Assembly (NCBI RefSeq): GCF_026340095.1
Contig: NZ_JAPEPO010000001.1
Location: 2,758,501-2,822,500 of the forward strand
Direction: 5' to 3'
DNA: 64,000 nucleotides
Source: Streptomyces sp. NBC_01446
GTDB lineage: Bacteria > Actinomycetota > Actinomycetes > Streptomycetales > Streptomycetaceae
Below the pieces are notes generated by a model, which saw only the letters and a list, made by a program, of their open reading frames with translations, was not told the DNA's origin and did no database searches. Positions 49,064 to 60,096 of the stretch are shown here, in pieces. The position numbers and the translations under genes are program-made. Within the stretch, counting starts at the first letter, position 1. Every line of letters begins with the position of its first letter.

Positions 49064-50250
49064 CCGGCAGCGGCGACGCATCCGACGTACGGGACGCGGA
49101 CGGGTACGAGCCGGGGCCGCCGGGCCTCCCGCCCGGCGCTCCGCCGGCCGCCCGGCCCCTCGCGGGCCACTGGGTGCAGGGCGGTCTGCGGCCGTTCTCC
49201 ATCAAGACCAAGCTCGGCACGCTCGTCGTCGTCTCGGTGTTCATCACGACCGGACTGCTGATGGTCGCCGTCCGCACCCAGACCGAGCTCCGTTTCATCA
49301 CCGTCTTCTCGGTCATCGCGACGCTCCTCATCACCCAGTTCGTGGCGCACTCGCTGACCGCGCCGCTCGACGAGATGAACACGGTCGCCCGCTCCATCTC
49401 GCACGGTGACTACACGCGCCGGGTCCGGGGCGCCGACCGGCGCGACGAGCTGGGCGACCTGGCCGCGACCATCAACCGCATGGCCGACGACCTGGAGGCC
49501 CAGGACCAGCAGCGCAAGGAGCTCGTGGCGAACGTCTCGCACGAGCTGCGCACCCCGATCGCGGGCCTGCGCGCCGTCCTGGAGAACGTCGTGGACGGGG
49601 TCTCGGCCGCCGACCCCGAGACCATGCGCACCGCCCTGAAACAGACCGAGCGCCTGGGCCGGCTGGTCGAGACGCTGCTCGACCTCTCGCGGCTCGACAA
49701 CGGCGTGGTCCCGCTCAAGGCGCGCCGCTTCGAGGTGTGGCCGTATCTGTCGGGTGTCCTGAAGGAGGCCAACATGGTCGCCTCGCAGCGCGCCGGCATC
49801 GCCTCGGGCTCCGGCACCCACACGCGCACGGACGTGCATCTGCACCTGGACGTGTCGCCGCCCGAGCTGACCGCGCACGCGGACCCCGAGCGGATCCACC
49901 AGGTCGTGGCCAACCTGATCGACAACGCCGTGAAACACAGCCCGCCGCACGGCCGCGTGACCGTGCTCGCGCGGCGCGGCCTCTATCCGGAGTCGCTCGA
50001 TCTGGAGGTCCTCGACGAGGGCCCCGGCATCCCCCGCTCCGAGTGGCACCGCGTCTTCGAGCGCTTCAACCGGGGCGGCCATGTGAAGGGCGCCGCGCAC
50101 GGCCCCGGCAGCGACGGCGGCACCGGTCTGGGCCTCGCCATCGCCCGGTGGGCCGTGGACCTGCACGGCGGCCGGATCGGCGTGGCCGAATCGGCTCGCG
50201 GCTGCCGGATCCAGGTCACTCTTCCGGGCCTGCCCCGAGCTCAGAGTTGA
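49060..50250 (+). CDS. Sensor histidine kinase of the adjacent two-component pair
   Basis: A 396-residue kinase coupled to the response regulator by a 4-bp overlap. The N-terminus is a Pro/Gly-rich 45-residue tail. Two helices (about 52-72 and 82-100) with almost no loop between them suggest intramembrane sensing. HAMP: SLTAPLDEMNTVARSISHGDYTRRV (in part). H-box NVSHELRTPIAGLRAV, N-box VVANLIDNAVKHSPPHG, G-boxes LDEGPGIPRSEW and GTGLGLAIARWAV. All catalytic motifs are intact. It lies directly before kgd, but a 261-bp gap separates them. Confidence 0.93.
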   Translation: MTGSGDASDVRDADGYEPGPPGLPPGAPPAARPLAGHWVQGGLRPFSIKTKLGTLVVVSVFITTGLLMVAVRTQTELRFITVFSVIATLLITQFVAHSLTAPLDEMNTVARSISHGDYTRRVRGADRRDELGDLAATINRMADDLEAQDQQRKELVANVSHELRTPIAGLRAVLENVVDGVSAADPETMRTALKQTERLGRLVETLLDLSRLDNGVVPLKARRFEVWPYLSGVLKEANMVASQRAGIASGSGTHTRTDVHLHLDVSPPELTAHADPERIHQVVANLIDNAVKHSPPHGRVTVLARRGLYPESLDLEVLDEGPGIPRSEWHRVFERFNRGGHVKGAAHGPGSDGGTGLGLAIARWAVDLHGGRIGVAESARGCRIQVTLPGLPRAQS

Positions 50251-50511
50251 CGTAGGGTTCGAACCGGAAGCACAAGATCGCCGTGTCATTCGTCACGAGG
50301 TGCGGGCCGATGGGCCGCACTCGTACAAGGACGTACCCAAGGTGAACCGGAACCCCGCTTGTTTCCCGCCATTTCCAGCGTCGAAACACGGCTTCCGGTG
50401 TGACTTACGCGACGGATGACCGGCCCGGTCTGCAAGTCCCGGTGTTGGAGGCGTAGCCTTTATTCCCGCTGTCCATCACCTTGTGAGAAGCGGAAGAGGG
50501 CGGTTACCGCC
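50251..50511 (+). other. Leader and promoter region of kgd
   Basis: This 261-bp stretch has no gene. GAAGAGGGCGG some 13-20 nt before the GTG serves as a loose ribosome site. No clear promoter hexamers were recognised. Confidence 0.35.
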
Positions 50512-53500
50512 GTGTCGCCACAGTCCCCCAGTAACTCGAGCACCTCGACCGACCAAGAGGGGCAGGGCAAGAGCCCTGCCGCCGCTTTCGGTCCCAATGA
50601 GTGGCTCGTCGACGAGATCTATCAGCAGTACCTCCAGGACCCGAATTCGGTTGACCGAGCCTGGTGGGACTTCTTCGCCGACTACAAGCCGGGTGCCCCG
50701 GCCCAGCCGACGACCGGAGCCCCCGCACAGGGTTCCGGTCCCGGCACCGCCGGTACCGCAGCCGCGGGGGCTGCGGGCACTGCCGCGGCGCCCGCCGCTC
50801 CGGCAGCCCCGGCTCCGGCCGCAGCTCCGGCTCCGGCTCCGGCTCCGGTCCAGGCGGCTCCGGCCGCCCCGGTGACCAAGCCCGCCACCGCGGCGCCCGC
50901 GAAGCCGGCCGCCGCTGCCGTGAAGGCTCCTGCTCCCGCCAAGGCGCCGCCCGCGACCGAGGCCGCCGGCGGCCCCGAGTTCGTGACGCTGCGCGGCCCG
51001 AGCGCCGCCGTCGCAAAGAACATGAACGCCTCCATCGAGGTCCCCACGGCGACGTCCGTGCGCGCGGTCCCGGTGAAGCTGCTGTTCGACAACCGCATCG
51101 TCATCAACAACCACCTGAAGCGCGCCCGGGGCGGGAAGATCTCCTTCACCCACCTCATCGGCTACGCGATGGTGCAGGCCATCAAGGCCATGCCGTCGAT
51201 GAACTACTCCTTCGCGGAGAAGGACGGCAAGCCGACGCTGGTCAAGCCGGAGCACGTGAACTTCGGCCTCGCCATCGACCTGGTGAAGCCCAACGGCGAC
51301 CGCCAGCTGGTCGTCGCGGGCATCAAGAAGGCCGAGACGCTGAACTTCTTCGAGTTCTGGCAGGCCTACGAGGACATCGTCCGCCGCGCCCGCGACGGCA
51401 AGCTCGGCATGGACGACTTCACCGGTGTCACGGTCTCGCTGACCAACCCCGGCGGCCTCGGCACCGTCCACTCCGTGCCGCGTCTGATGCCCGGACAGTC
51501 GGTCATCATGGGCGTCGGCTCGATGGACTACCCCGCGGAGTTCCAGGGCACGTCCCAGGACACCCTGAACAAGCTCGGCATCTCGAAGGTCATGACGCTC
51601 ACGTCGACCTACGACCACCGGGTCATCCAGGGCGCCGCCTCCGGTGAGTTCCTGCGCGTCGTGGCGAACCTCCTCCTCGGTGAGGGCGAGTTCTACGACG
51701 AGATCTTCAAGGCGCTGCGCATCCCCTACGAGCCGGTCCGCTGGTTCAAGGACATCGACGCCTCGCACGACGACGACGTCACGAAGGCCGCCCGCGTCTT
51801 CGAGCTGATCCACTCCTTCCGGGTCCGCGGCCACGTCATGGCCGACACCGACCCGCTGGAGTACCGCCAGCGCAAGCACCCCGACCTGGACATCGCCGAG
51901 CACGGCCTCACCCTGTGGGACCTGGAGCGCGAGTTCGCGGTCGGCGGCTTCGCCGGCAAGTCGATGATGAAGCTGCGCGACATCCTCGGCGTCCTGCGTG
52001 ACTCGTACTGCCGCACCACCGGCATCGAGTACATGCACATCCAGGACCCGAAGCAGCGCAAGTGGCTCCAGGACCGCGTCGAGCGCCCGCACACCAAGCC
52101 GGAGCGCGAGGAGCAGCTGCGCATCCTGCGCCGGCTGAACGCGGCCGAGGCGTTCGAGACGTTCCTGCAGACGAAGTACGTCGGCCAGAAGCGCTTCTCC
52201 CTGGAGGGCGGCGAGTCCGTCATCCCGCTGCTCGACGCGGTCATCGACTCCGCCGCCGAGTCGCGCCTGGACGAGGTCGTCATCGGCATGGCCCACCGCG
52301 GCCGCCTGAACGTCCTGGCGAACATCGTCGGCAAGTCGTACGCGCAGATCTTCCGCGAGTTCGAGGGCAACCTCGACCCGAAGTCGATGCACGGCTCCGG
52401 CGACGTGAAGTACCACCTGGGCGCCCAGGGCACCTTCACCGGCCTGGACGGCGAGCAGATCAAGGTCTCGCTGGCCGCGAACCCGTCCCACCTGGAGACG
52501 GTCGACCCGGTCATCGAGGGCATCGTCCGCGCCAAGCAGGACATCATCAACAAGGGCGGCACCGACTTCACGGTCCTGCCCGTCGCCCTGCACGGTGACG
52601 CGGCCTTCGCGGGCCAGGGTGTGGTCGCCGAGACGCTCAACATGTCGCAGCTGCGCGGCTACCGCACGGGCGGCACGGTCCACATCGTCATCAACAACCA
52701 GGTCGGCTTCACCGCCGCCCCGGAGTCGTCGCGCTCCTCCATGTACGCCACGGACGTGGCCCGCATGATCGAGGCGCCGATCTTCCACGTGAACGGCGAC
52801 GACCCCGAGGCCGTCGTCCGCGTTGCCCGACTGGCCTTCGAGTTCCGCCAGGCGTTCAACAAGGACGTCGTGATCGACCTGATCTGCTACCGCCGCCGCG
52901 GTCACAACGAGTCGGACAACCCGGCGTTCACGCAGCCGCTGATGTACGACCTGATCGACAAGAAGCGCTCGGTGCGCAAGCTCTACACCGAGTCCCTCAT
53001 CGGCCGTGGCGACATCACGCTCGAAGAGGCCGAGCAGGCGCTGCAGGACTTCCAGGGCCAGCTGGAGAAGGTGTTCGCCGAGGTCCGCGAGGCCACCGCG
53101 CTCCCGGCCCCGGTCCCGGCCCTCGACCCGCAGGCCGAGTTCCCGGTCGCCGTCAGCACCGCGATCTCCCAGGAGACCGTGAAGCGGATCGCCGAGTCGC
53201 AGGTCAACATCCCCGACCGCGTCACCGTCCACCCGCGTCTGCTGCCGCAGCTGCAGCGCCGCGCGGCGATGATCGAGGACGGCACGATCGACTGGGGCAT
53301 GGGCGAGACGCTCGCCATCGGCTCCCTGCTCCTCGAGGGCACCCCGGTGCGCCTCTCGGGCCAGGACTCGCGCCGCGGCACGTTCGGCCAGCGCCACGCG
53401 GTCCTGATCGACCGTGAGACGGGCGAGGACTTCACCCCGCTGCTGTACCTCTCGGACGACCAGGCGCGTTACAACGTCTACGACTCCCTGCTCTCCGAGT

Positions 53501-54336
53501 ACGCGGTCATGGGCTTCGAGTACGGCTACTCGCTGGCCCGTCCCGAGTCGCTCGTGATGTGGGAGGCGCAGTTCGGCGACTTCGTCAACGGCGCGCAGAC
53601 GGTGGTGGACGAGTACATCTCGGCCGCCGAGCAGAAGTGGGGCCAGACCTCCGGCGTCACGCTGCTCCTGCCGCACGGCTACGAGGGCCAGGGCCCGGAC
53701 CACTCGTCCGCCCGCCCGGAGCGCTTCCTCCAGCTGTGCGCGCAGAACAACATGACGGTCGCCATGCCGACGCTCCCGTCGAACTACTTCCACCTCCTGC
53801 GGTGGCAGGTGCACAACCCGCACCACAAGCCGCTGGTGGTCTTCACGCCGAAGTCGATGCTGCGCCTCAAGGCCGCCGCGTCGAAGGCGGAGGAGTTCAC
53901 GACGGGCGGCTTCCGTCCCGTCATCGGCGACAGCTCGGTGGACCCGGCCGCGGTCCGCAAGGTCGTCTTCTGCGCGGGCAAGGTCTACTACGACCTCGAG
54001 GCCGAGCGTCAGAAGCGCGGAGTGACGGACACGGCGATCATCCGCATCGAGCGCCTGTACCCGCTCCCGGGTGCCGAGCTCCAGGCGGAGATCTCCAAGT
54101 ACCCGAACGCGGAGAAGTACCTGTGGGCGCAGGAGGAGCCGGCGAACCAGGGCGCATGGCCCTTCATCGCCCTCAACCTGATCGACCACCTGGACCTGGC
54201 GGTCGGCGCCGACGTCCCGCACGGTGAGCGTCTGCGCCGCATCTCGCGGCCGCACGGCTCGTCCCCGGCGGTCGGCTCGGCGAAGCGTCACCAGGCGGAG
54301 CAGGAGCAGCTGGTGCGCGAGGTCTTCGAGGCCTGA
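50512..54336 (+). CDS. kgd: Multifunctional 2-oxoglutarate dehydrogenase/decarboxylase (Kgd, E1-E2 fusion)
   Basis: A 1274-residue enzyme from GTG 50512. The N-terminus ([16 protein letters not shown]...WWDFFADY) is the E1 binding segment. A Pro/Ala linker (60-160) leads into an E2-type acyltransferase core ending [16 protein letters not shown], with the HR-D-like catalytic region. The E1 part has [27 protein letters not shown] (thiamine motif) and [21 protein letters not shown], quoted in part. This fusion is typical of actinobacteria. It feeds the TCA cycle by decarboxylating 2-oxoglutarate, in complex with the E2p and E3 proteins. Confidence 0.96.
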   Translation: MSPQSPSNSSTSTDQEGQGKSPAAAFGPNEWLVDEIYQQYLQDPNSVDRAWWDFFADYKPGAPAQPTTGAPAQGSGPGTAGTAAAGAAGTAAAPAAPAAPAPAAAPAPAPAPVQAAPAAPVTKPATAAPAKPAAAAVKAPAPAKAPPATEAAGGPEFVTLRGPSAAVAKNMNASIEVPTATSVRAVPVKLLFDNRIVINNHLKRARGGKISFTHLIGYAMVQAIKAMPSMNYSFAEKDGKPTLVKPEHVNFGLAIDLVKPNGDRQLVVAGIKKAETLNFFEFWQAYEDIVRRARDGKLGMDDFTGVTVSLTNPGGLGTVHSVPRLMPGQSVIMGVGSMDYPAEFQGTSQDTLNKLGISKVMTLTSTYDHRVIQGAASGEFLRVVANLLLGEGEFYDEIFKALRIPYEPVRWFKDIDASHDDDVTKAARVFELIHSFRVRGHVMADTDPLEYRQRKHPDLDIAEHGLTLWDLEREFAVGGFAGKSMMKLRDILGVLRDSYCRTTGIEYMHIQDPKQRKWLQDRVERPHTKPEREEQLRILRRLNAAEAFETFLQTKYVGQKRFSLEGGESVIPLLDAVIDSAAESRLDEVVIGMAHRGRLNVLANIVGKSYAQIFREFEGNLDPKSMHGSGDVKYHLGAQGTFTGLDGEQIKVSLAANPSHLETVDPVIEGIVRAKQDIINKGGTDFTVLPVALHGDAAFAGQGVVAETLNMSQLRGYRTGGTVHIVINNQVGFTAAPESSRSSMYATDVARMIEAPIFHVNGDDPEAVVRVARLAFEFRQAFNKDVVIDLICYRRRGHNESDNPAFTQPLMYDLIDKKRSVRKLYTESLIGRGDITLEEAEQALQDFQGQLEKVFAEVREATALPAPVPALDPQAEFPVAVSTAISQETVKRIAESQVNIPDRVTVHPRLLPQLQRRAAMIEDGTIDWGMGETLAIGSLLLEGTPVRLSGQDSRRGTFGQRHAVLIDRETGEDFTPLLYLSDDQARYNVYDSLLSEYAVMGFEYGYSLARPESLVMWEAQFGDFVNGAQTVVDEYISAAEQKWGQTSGVTLLLPHGYEGQGPDHSSARPERFLQLCAQNNMTVAMPTLPSNYFHLLRWQVHNPHHKPLVVFTPKSMLRLKAAASKAEEFTTGGFRPVIGDSSVDPAAVRKVVFCAGKVYYDLEAERQKRGVTDTAIIRIERLYPLPGAELQAEISKYPNAEKYLWAQEEPANQGAWPFIALNLIDHLDLAVGADVPHGERLRRISRPHGSSPAVGSAKRHQAEQEQLVREVFEA

Positions 54337-54361
54337 GCAGCCTGACCTCGTACGTACGATT

Positions 54362-54392
54362 GTGGGGCCCGGAACATTGTTCCGGGCCCCAC
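54362..54392 (+). terminator. Strong terminator of kgd
   Basis: Perfect 14-bp arms GTGGGGCCCGGAAC and complement with a 3-nt loop, 26 nt behind the kgd stop codon. Confidence 0.92.
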
Positions 54393-54421
54393 GTCCGTAT
54401 CACCCCAGGAGCGACTGGCCC

Positions 54422-54604
54422 ATGTACTTCACCGACCGCGGCATCGAGGAACTGGAGAAGCGGCGCGGCGAGGAGGAGGTCACCTTCGAGTGGCTCGCCG
54501 AGCAGCTGCGCACGTTCGTCGACCTGAACCCGGATTTCGAGGTGCCGGTCGAGCGGCTGGCGACATGGCTGGCGCGTCTCGACGACGAGGACGACGACGA
54601 GTAG
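54422..54604 (+). CDS. Small acidic protein (DUF6104 type)
   Basis: A 60-residue protein beginning MYFTDRGIEELEKRRGEEEV, with AGGAG upstream. Two short helices precede an acidic tail (DDEDDDE). Small proteins like this follow kgd in many Streptomyces. No function is established; the family name is from memory. The gene lies behind the kgd terminator, so it should have its own promoter or partial readthrough. Confidence 0.8.
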   Translation: MYFTDRGIEELEKRRGEEEVTFEWLAEQLRTFVDLNPDFEVPVERLATWLARLDDEDDDE

Positions 54605-54621
54605 CAGGTCCCGAGCGGGCC

Positions 54622-55470
54622 TCAGTCCCAGGCGCGCAGCCGGTCGTAGGCGAGGCCGAGCGCGCCGTGTACGACGAGGAGAGCGCCCGCGACCGCCCAG
54701 CCGGTGCCGCGCCGGCGCAGACCCCACACGGTGAGCGGGATGCCCACGGCGAGCTGGACCGCCGCCGCTGTGCTCGCCTTGGGGCCGCGCAGCCAGGGTC
54801 CGATGGCGCTGCGTTCGACGACGTCGAGTTCCGCGCGGACGGCGTCGCGCCAGCTGGACCACTCGATGGGTTCGGCGCCGGGCTGCACGCGCGCGACCTC
54901 GCGCAGCCGGTCGGCGGGCTCGCCGGGGGTCAGGCCGGCCGGGAGCGTGAGCCCCGCGCGCGTGAGGACCGCGAGCAGGCCGAGCAGACGGGCGCGGGAG
55001 TCCGCCGCGCTGTCGGACCGTGTGAGTTCCTCCAGGGACTGCATGTCCAGGACCGGGTCGAGGCCGAGGCGCGCGGCGAACGTGCGCATCGCTTCGTCCT
55101 CGCCGACGGGTGTGCCGTTCGCCAGCCATACGTAGCCGACGGGGCGGCGGAACCCCGAGGCGAGGGTGTAGCCGCTGTGTTCGGCGTCCCACCACAGGGC
55201 GAGCACCGGCCAGGGGACGCTGACGGCGAGGGCCGCGGCCCAGCCCGCGAGGACGCTGTCGACCCGTTCGCCGCCGCGCAGCCAGGGCTTGCCCTCGGGG
55301 ACCAGGACGCTCCAGTCGGGTCCCGCCTGGGTGAGGAGCATGCGTTCGCGCAGGAGCTTGGCGGCGGGACCGACAGTGGCGGGGTCGGCGCGGCACAGCA
55401 GCAGCGCTCCCGCGGCCCTGGGCTGCGGGGCGGGAGTGCCGGTGGAGCCGGCGGTGGCGTCGGACGGCAT
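54622..55470 (-). CDS. Hypothetical membrane protein
   Basis: A 282-residue protein. The first 220 residues form a soluble mixed domain with several Trp residues (VPWPVLALWWDAEHSGYTLASGF, in part, and YVWLANGTPVGEDEAM). Two C-terminal helices (about 232-250 and 256-275) anchor it. I do not recognise the family. It converges with the small acidic gene across 17 bp and is divergent from the DUF4097 operon. Confidence 0.8.
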   Translation of the reverse strand: MPSDATAGSTGTPAPQPRAAGALLLCRADPATVGPAAKLLRERMLLTQAGPDWSVLVPEGKPWLRGGERVDSVLAGWAAALAVSVPWPVLALWWDAEHSGYTLASGFRRPVGYVWLANGTPVGEDEAMRTFAARLGLDPVLDMQSLEELTRSDSAADSRARLLGLLAVLTRAGLTLPAGLTPGEPADRLREVARVQPGAEPIEWSSWRDAVRAELDVVERSAIGPWLRGPKASTAAAVQLAVGIPLTVWGLRRRGTGWAVAGALLVVHGALGLAYDRLRAWD

Positions 55471-55559
55471 GAACTCAACGCTAGGTCAGTTTGTGGGGTT
55501 CGGCCCATGAATGCCCCCGTGCGGAGTGGCCGACGCGACGAAATCCAGTCGCGACTGTC

Positions 55560-55587
55560 TTGACTTTCCGTATCCGCGATATATCGT
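55560..55587 (+). promoter_or_regulatory. Promoter and PadR operator candidate of the DUF4097/PadR operon
   Basis: TTGACT (55560-55565), 16 bp, TATCGT (55582-55587) resembles a vegetative promoter. The perfect palindrome CGATATATCG (55577-55586) overlaps the -10 box. An AT-rich palindrome over a promoter that drives padR is a good candidate for autorepression by the PadR protein. Confidence 0.65.
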
Positions 55588-55649
55588 GTCTCGCAAGGGT
55601 GCGATACAACGCGTCCGCTCCCGATCCGTCCCGCCGAGGAGGTCGCACC

Positions 55650-56588
55650 ATGCCCGAGTGGTCCGTGGCAGAGCCCCGCAAGCTCGCCTTCGACGAGCCC
55701 GTGACGACGCTCCACGTACGCATCGTCAACGGAACGGTGAACGTCGTGGGCACCGACGAAGGTTCCGCCCGCCTCGAGGTGTCCGGGATCGAGGGCCCGC
55801 CGCTCCAGGTGACCCTGGCGGACGGCGTGCTGACCGTCGCGTATGAGGATCTGCCCTGGAAGGGCTTCCTCAAGTGGCTCGACCCCAAGGGCTGGCGTCG
55901 CAGCGCGGTCGTGTCCCTGGCGGTCCCGGCAGGCACTGGAGTCGAGGTCGGCGTCGTCGGCGCCGGCGCGGTCGTGTCCGGGATGCAGGGGCGGACGGAG
56001 GTCAAGGGCGTCACCGGCGACACGACACTGGTCGGCGTCGCGGGCGATGTGCGCACGGACACCGTCTCCGGGAATGTCGAGGCCCAGGCGGTGACAGGGG
56101 ATCTGCGCTTCAACTCCGTCTCCGGGGACCTGACCGTCGTCGAGGGCGCGGGCCCCTCCGTGCGGGCCGACTCGGTGAGCGGCTCGATGATCGTGGACCT
56201 CGACCCGGCCGACCGGGCGACGGATGTGAACCTGACGAGCGTCTCGGGCGAGATCGCGATCCGCCTCCCGCACCCCGCGGACGCGGAGGTCGAGGCGAAC
56301 ACGGCGAGCGGATCCGTGTCGAACGCCTTCGAGGATCTGCGGGTCGGCGGCCACTGGGGCGCCAAGAGCATCACGGGCAGGCTCGGCACGGGACGCGGAA
56401 AGCTGAAGGCGACGACGGTCTCCGGATCGATCGCGCTCCTGCGGCGGCCTCCGGCGGAGGACGACACCCATACCCCCGCCGCGGACGCCCCCGTCGAGCA
56501 CTCCCCCGCCGCCGGCTCCCCCGCCGCCGGTTCCCCCACCGTCCCTGACGCCGCCGCCGGCGGCCCGGCCGACAAGAAGGTGCTCTGA
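55650..56588 (+). CDS. DUF4097 family beta-strand repeat protein
   Basis: A 312-residue protein from ATG 55650 (GAGGAGG upstream). Residues 15-260 are a right-handed beta-helix-like DUF4097 domain with repeated V-x-G-D/S-(V/L) turns (VSGNVEAQAVTGDLRFNSVSGDL, in part). The C-terminus is Ala/Pro/Ser-rich. No signal peptide is present, so it is cytoplasmic or membrane-associated. The padR gene follows 1 bp behind its stop codon, a co-transcribed pair common in Streptomyces. The biochemical role is unknown. Confidence 0.88.
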   Translation: MPEWSVAEPRKLAFDEPVTTLHVRIVNGTVNVVGTDEGSARLEVSGIEGPPLQVTLADGVLTVAYEDLPWKGFLKWLDPKGWRRSAVVSLAVPAGTGVEVGVVGAGAVVSGMQGRTEVKGVTGDTTLVGVAGDVRTDTVSGNVEAQAVTGDLRFNSVSGDLTVVEGAGPSVRADSVSGSMIVDLDPADRATDVNLTSVSGEIAIRLPHPADAEVEANTASGSVSNAFEDLRVGGHWGAKSITGRLGTGRGKLKATTVSGSIALLRRPPAEDDTHTPAADAPVEHSPAAGSPAAGSPTVPDAAAGGPADKKVL

Positions 56589-56589
56589 C

Positions 56590-57654
56590 ATGCCCCCCGT
56601 CTTCGCCCACGGCCGCCTGCGCCTGTACCTCCTGAAGCTGCTCGACGAGGCCCCGCGCCACGGGTACGAGGTGATCCGGCTCCTGGAGGAGCGCTTCCAG
56701 GGCCTGTACGCGCCCTCGGCGGGCACGGTGTACCCGCGCCTGGCGAAGCTGGAGGCCGAAGGGCTGGTCACGCACACCACGGAGGGCGGAAGGAAGGTCT
56801 ACTCGATCACCGACGCGGGCCGCGCCGAGCTGGCCGACCGCAGTGGTGAGTTGGTCGACCTGGAGCTGGAGATCCGCGAGTCCGTGGCGGAGCTCGCGGC
56901 CGAGATCCGGGACGACGTACGGGGCGCGGCGGGCGATCTGCGCCGAGAGATGCGGGCGGCCGCCTCGGAGGCGAGGAACGGGTCGGGGACGACCACGCGC
57001 AAGGGCGAGCGGCCGGGCCCGTTCGGCGACTTCCAGGACTTCGGGGACAAGGAGGCGTGGCGCGCGGCCAAGGAGGAGCTGCGACGCGCCCGGCAGGAGT
57101 GGAAGGAGCAGGCGCGGCGCGCGAAGGACGAGAGCCGCCGGGCCCGCGAGGAGGCCCAGCGGGCGCGCCGGCAGGCCAAGGAGGCGCAGGAGCAGGCGCG
57201 CGAGCAGGCGCAGGAGCAGGTCCAGGAGCAGGTCCAGGAGCAGGTCCAGCGAATGGCGAAGCGGGTGCAGGACCAGGTCCAGGACCACTTCGCGCAGGGC
57301 GACTGGCCCACGGGGGTCCGGGAGGGCCTGACCGAACTGGCCGAGGAGTTCGGCGACTTCGGCAAGTACTTCGGCAAGGAGGCGGGCGGCGCGGCCCGTT
57401 CGGACGACGCCGGGCCCGAGGCGCGGGTCACCCATGGCGACATCCCGGCGGAGTATCTGCCGTCGTGGAGCCACGAGGATTCGACCGGCGACCCGGCCCG
57501 TGATCTGGACCGCCTCCTCGACCGCTTCCGCGACGACATCCGCGACACGGCCAGGGACCACGGGGTGACGGAGGACCAACTCCGCGAGGCCCGGCGCCGA
57601 TTGTCCGAGGCGGCGGCGCACATCGGGGCGTCCCTGCGGACACCCAAGGGCTGA
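56590..57654 (+). CDS. PadR-family regulator with long coiled-coil insert
   Basis: A 354-residue protein. Residues 1-80 are the PadR winged helix (LRLYLLKLLDEAPRHGYEVIRLLEERFQGLYAPSAGTVYPRLAKLEAEGLV, in part). Residues about 90-240 form a very charged, Arg/Glu/Gln-rich coiled coil with QEQVQEQVQEQV repeats. The C-terminus has helices ending in DRLLDRFRDDIRDTARDHGVTEDQL. Normal PadR proteins have only a short dimerisation helix, so this is two to three times the usual length. It likely represses its own operon at the CGATATATCG site. Confidence 0.88.
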   Translation: MPPVFAHGRLRLYLLKLLDEAPRHGYEVIRLLEERFQGLYAPSAGTVYPRLAKLEAEGLVTHTTEGGRKVYSITDAGRAELADRSGELVDLELEIRESVAELAAEIRDDVRGAAGDLRREMRAAASEARNGSGTTTRKGERPGPFGDFQDFGDKEAWRAAKEELRRARQEWKEQARRAKDESRRAREEAQRARRQAKEAQEQAREQAQEQVQEQVQEQVQRMAKRVQDQVQDHFAQGDWPTGVREGLTELAEEFGDFGKYFGKEAGGAARSDDAGPEARVTHGDIPAEYLPSWSHEDSTGDPARDLDRLLDRFRDDIRDTARDHGVTEDQLREARRRLSEAAAHIGASLRTPKG

Positions 57655-57678
57655 CCCGCGCGACGGCCGGAGCGGGAA

Positions 57679-57705
57679 GGGTCGAGGGGCACCGCCCCTC
57701 GACCC
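57679..57705. terminator. Terminator of the padR operon
   Basis: GGGTCGAGGGG and complement (11-bp perfect arms) with a 5-nt loop, 25 nt behind the padR stop codon. Confidence 0.85.
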
Positions 57706-57742
57706 TCACAGATCCGCAAGATCAGGCAGGGTCCAGCAACGC

Positions 57743-57774
57743 CAGACCGTCAGACCGTCAGACCGTCAGACCGT
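57743..57774. repeat. Four tandem CAGACCGT units over a stop codon
   Basis: Four exact 8-bp copies. The last carries the stop codon (57766-57768, minus strand) of the quinone-oxidoreductase-like gene, so copy-number change would alter only the 3' untranslated part. Confidence 0.92.
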
Positions 57775-58728
57775 CAGTACGATCTTGCCGAACTGGCCTC
57801 CGGCCTCCATCCGCTCGAAGCCCTCGCGGGCGCGGTCCAGCGGGAGGGTCTCGTCGATCACGGGGCGCACGCCGGTGGCCGCGCAGAACGACAGCAGATC
57901 CTCCAGCTCGTCCTTCGAGCCCATCGTCGAGCCGACGATCTTCAGCTCCAGGAAGAAGACGCGGGTCAGCTCGGCGTGCGAAGGACGGTCACCACTGGTG
58001 GCACCGGAGATCACGACCGTGCCGCCGGGCTTGAGCGACTTGATGGAATGCGACCAGGTGGCCGCGCCGACCGTCTCGATGACGGCGTCCACGCGCTGCG
58101 GCAGCCGCGCACCCGACTCGACGGCCTCGACGGCGCCGAGCTCCAGGGCGCGCTTGCGCTTGGCCTCGTCGCGGCTGGTCGCGAAGACCTTGAGACCGGC
58201 CGCCTTGCCGAGGACGATCGCGGCCGTGGCGACCCCGCCGCCGGCGCCCTGCACGAGCACGGAGTCACCGGGCCGCACACCGGCGTTGGTGAACAGCATC
58301 CGGTACGCGGTCAGCCACGCGGTCGGCAGGCAGGCCGCCTCCTCGAAGCTGAGCTCCTTCGGCTTGGGCAGAACGTTCCACTCGGGCACGGTCACCTGCT
58401 CGGCGAAGGTGCCCTGGTACTTCTCGGTGAGGATGGACCGGCCCTCCCGGGGCCCGACCCCGTAACCGGCCTGGCCGATGACGGAGTGCAGGACGACCTC
58501 GTTGCCGTCCTGGTCGATCCCGGCGGCGTCGCAGCCGAGGATCATCGGGAGCTTGTCCTCACCGAGTCCGACCCCGCGCAGGGACCACAGGTCGTGGTGG
58601 TTGAGGGAGGCGGCCTTGACGTTCACGGTCGTCCAGCCGGGGCGGGCCTCGGGGGCCGGGCGATCCCCCAACTCAAGGCCGTTCAGCGGCTGGTCACGGT
58701 CGATTCGGGCGGCGTAGGCAGCGAACAT
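57766..58728 (-). CDS. Zinc-independent quinone oxidoreductase / medium-chain dehydrogenase
   Basis: A 320-residue protein from ATG 58728. It is a medium-chain dehydrogenase/reductase: SLNHHDLWSLRGVGL in the catalytic half and the Rossmann fold GDSVLVQGAGGGVATAAIVLGKAAG (in part) for NADP(H). Structural-zinc cysteines are lacking, so it fits quinone oxidoreductases (QOR/CAA43-type) rather than alcohol dehydrogenases. It reduces quinones or enones with NADPH. The gene is monocistronic with its own hairpin upstream belonging to the malic-enzyme gene. Confidence 0.88.
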   Translation of the reverse strand: MFAAYAARIDRDQPLNGLELGDRPAPEARPGWTTVNVKAASLNHHDLWSLRGVGLGEDKLPMILGCDAAGIDQDGNEVVLHSVIGQAGYGVGPREGRSILTEKYQGTFAEQVTVPEWNVLPKPKELSFEEAACLPTAWLTAYRMLFTNAGVRPGDSVLVQGAGGGVATAAIVLGKAAGLKVFATSRDEAKRKRALELGAVEAVESGARLPQRVDAVIETVGAATWSHSIKSLKPGGTVVISGATSGDRPSHAELTRVFFLELKIVGSTMGSKDELEDLLSFCAATGVRPVIDETLPLDRAREGFERMEAGGQFGKIVLTV

Positions 58729-58790
58729 GACCTTGACCCTAGGTCCGCCGGGTGCCGTGCGGAACACCGTAGGGCTGTGACACGCGCCGC

Positions 58791-58829
58791 GCCCCGTGCC
58801 CCACGGAGTCGATCCGTGGCGCACGGGGC
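58791..58829 (-). terminator. Terminator of the malic-enzyme gene
   Basis: Two 17-nt arms with one mismatch and a 5-nt loop, 23 nt beyond the malic-enzyme stop codon. Confidence 0.85.
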
Positions 58830-58851
58830 GCGGTCGGGGCCTGCGGCGTGG

Positions 58852-60096
<1,245 letters not shown>

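Noticed and set aside
50476..54291. 1271-codon minus-strand open frame opposite kgd
   Set aside because: Kgd motifs are complete on the plus strand and the minus frame shows no domain.
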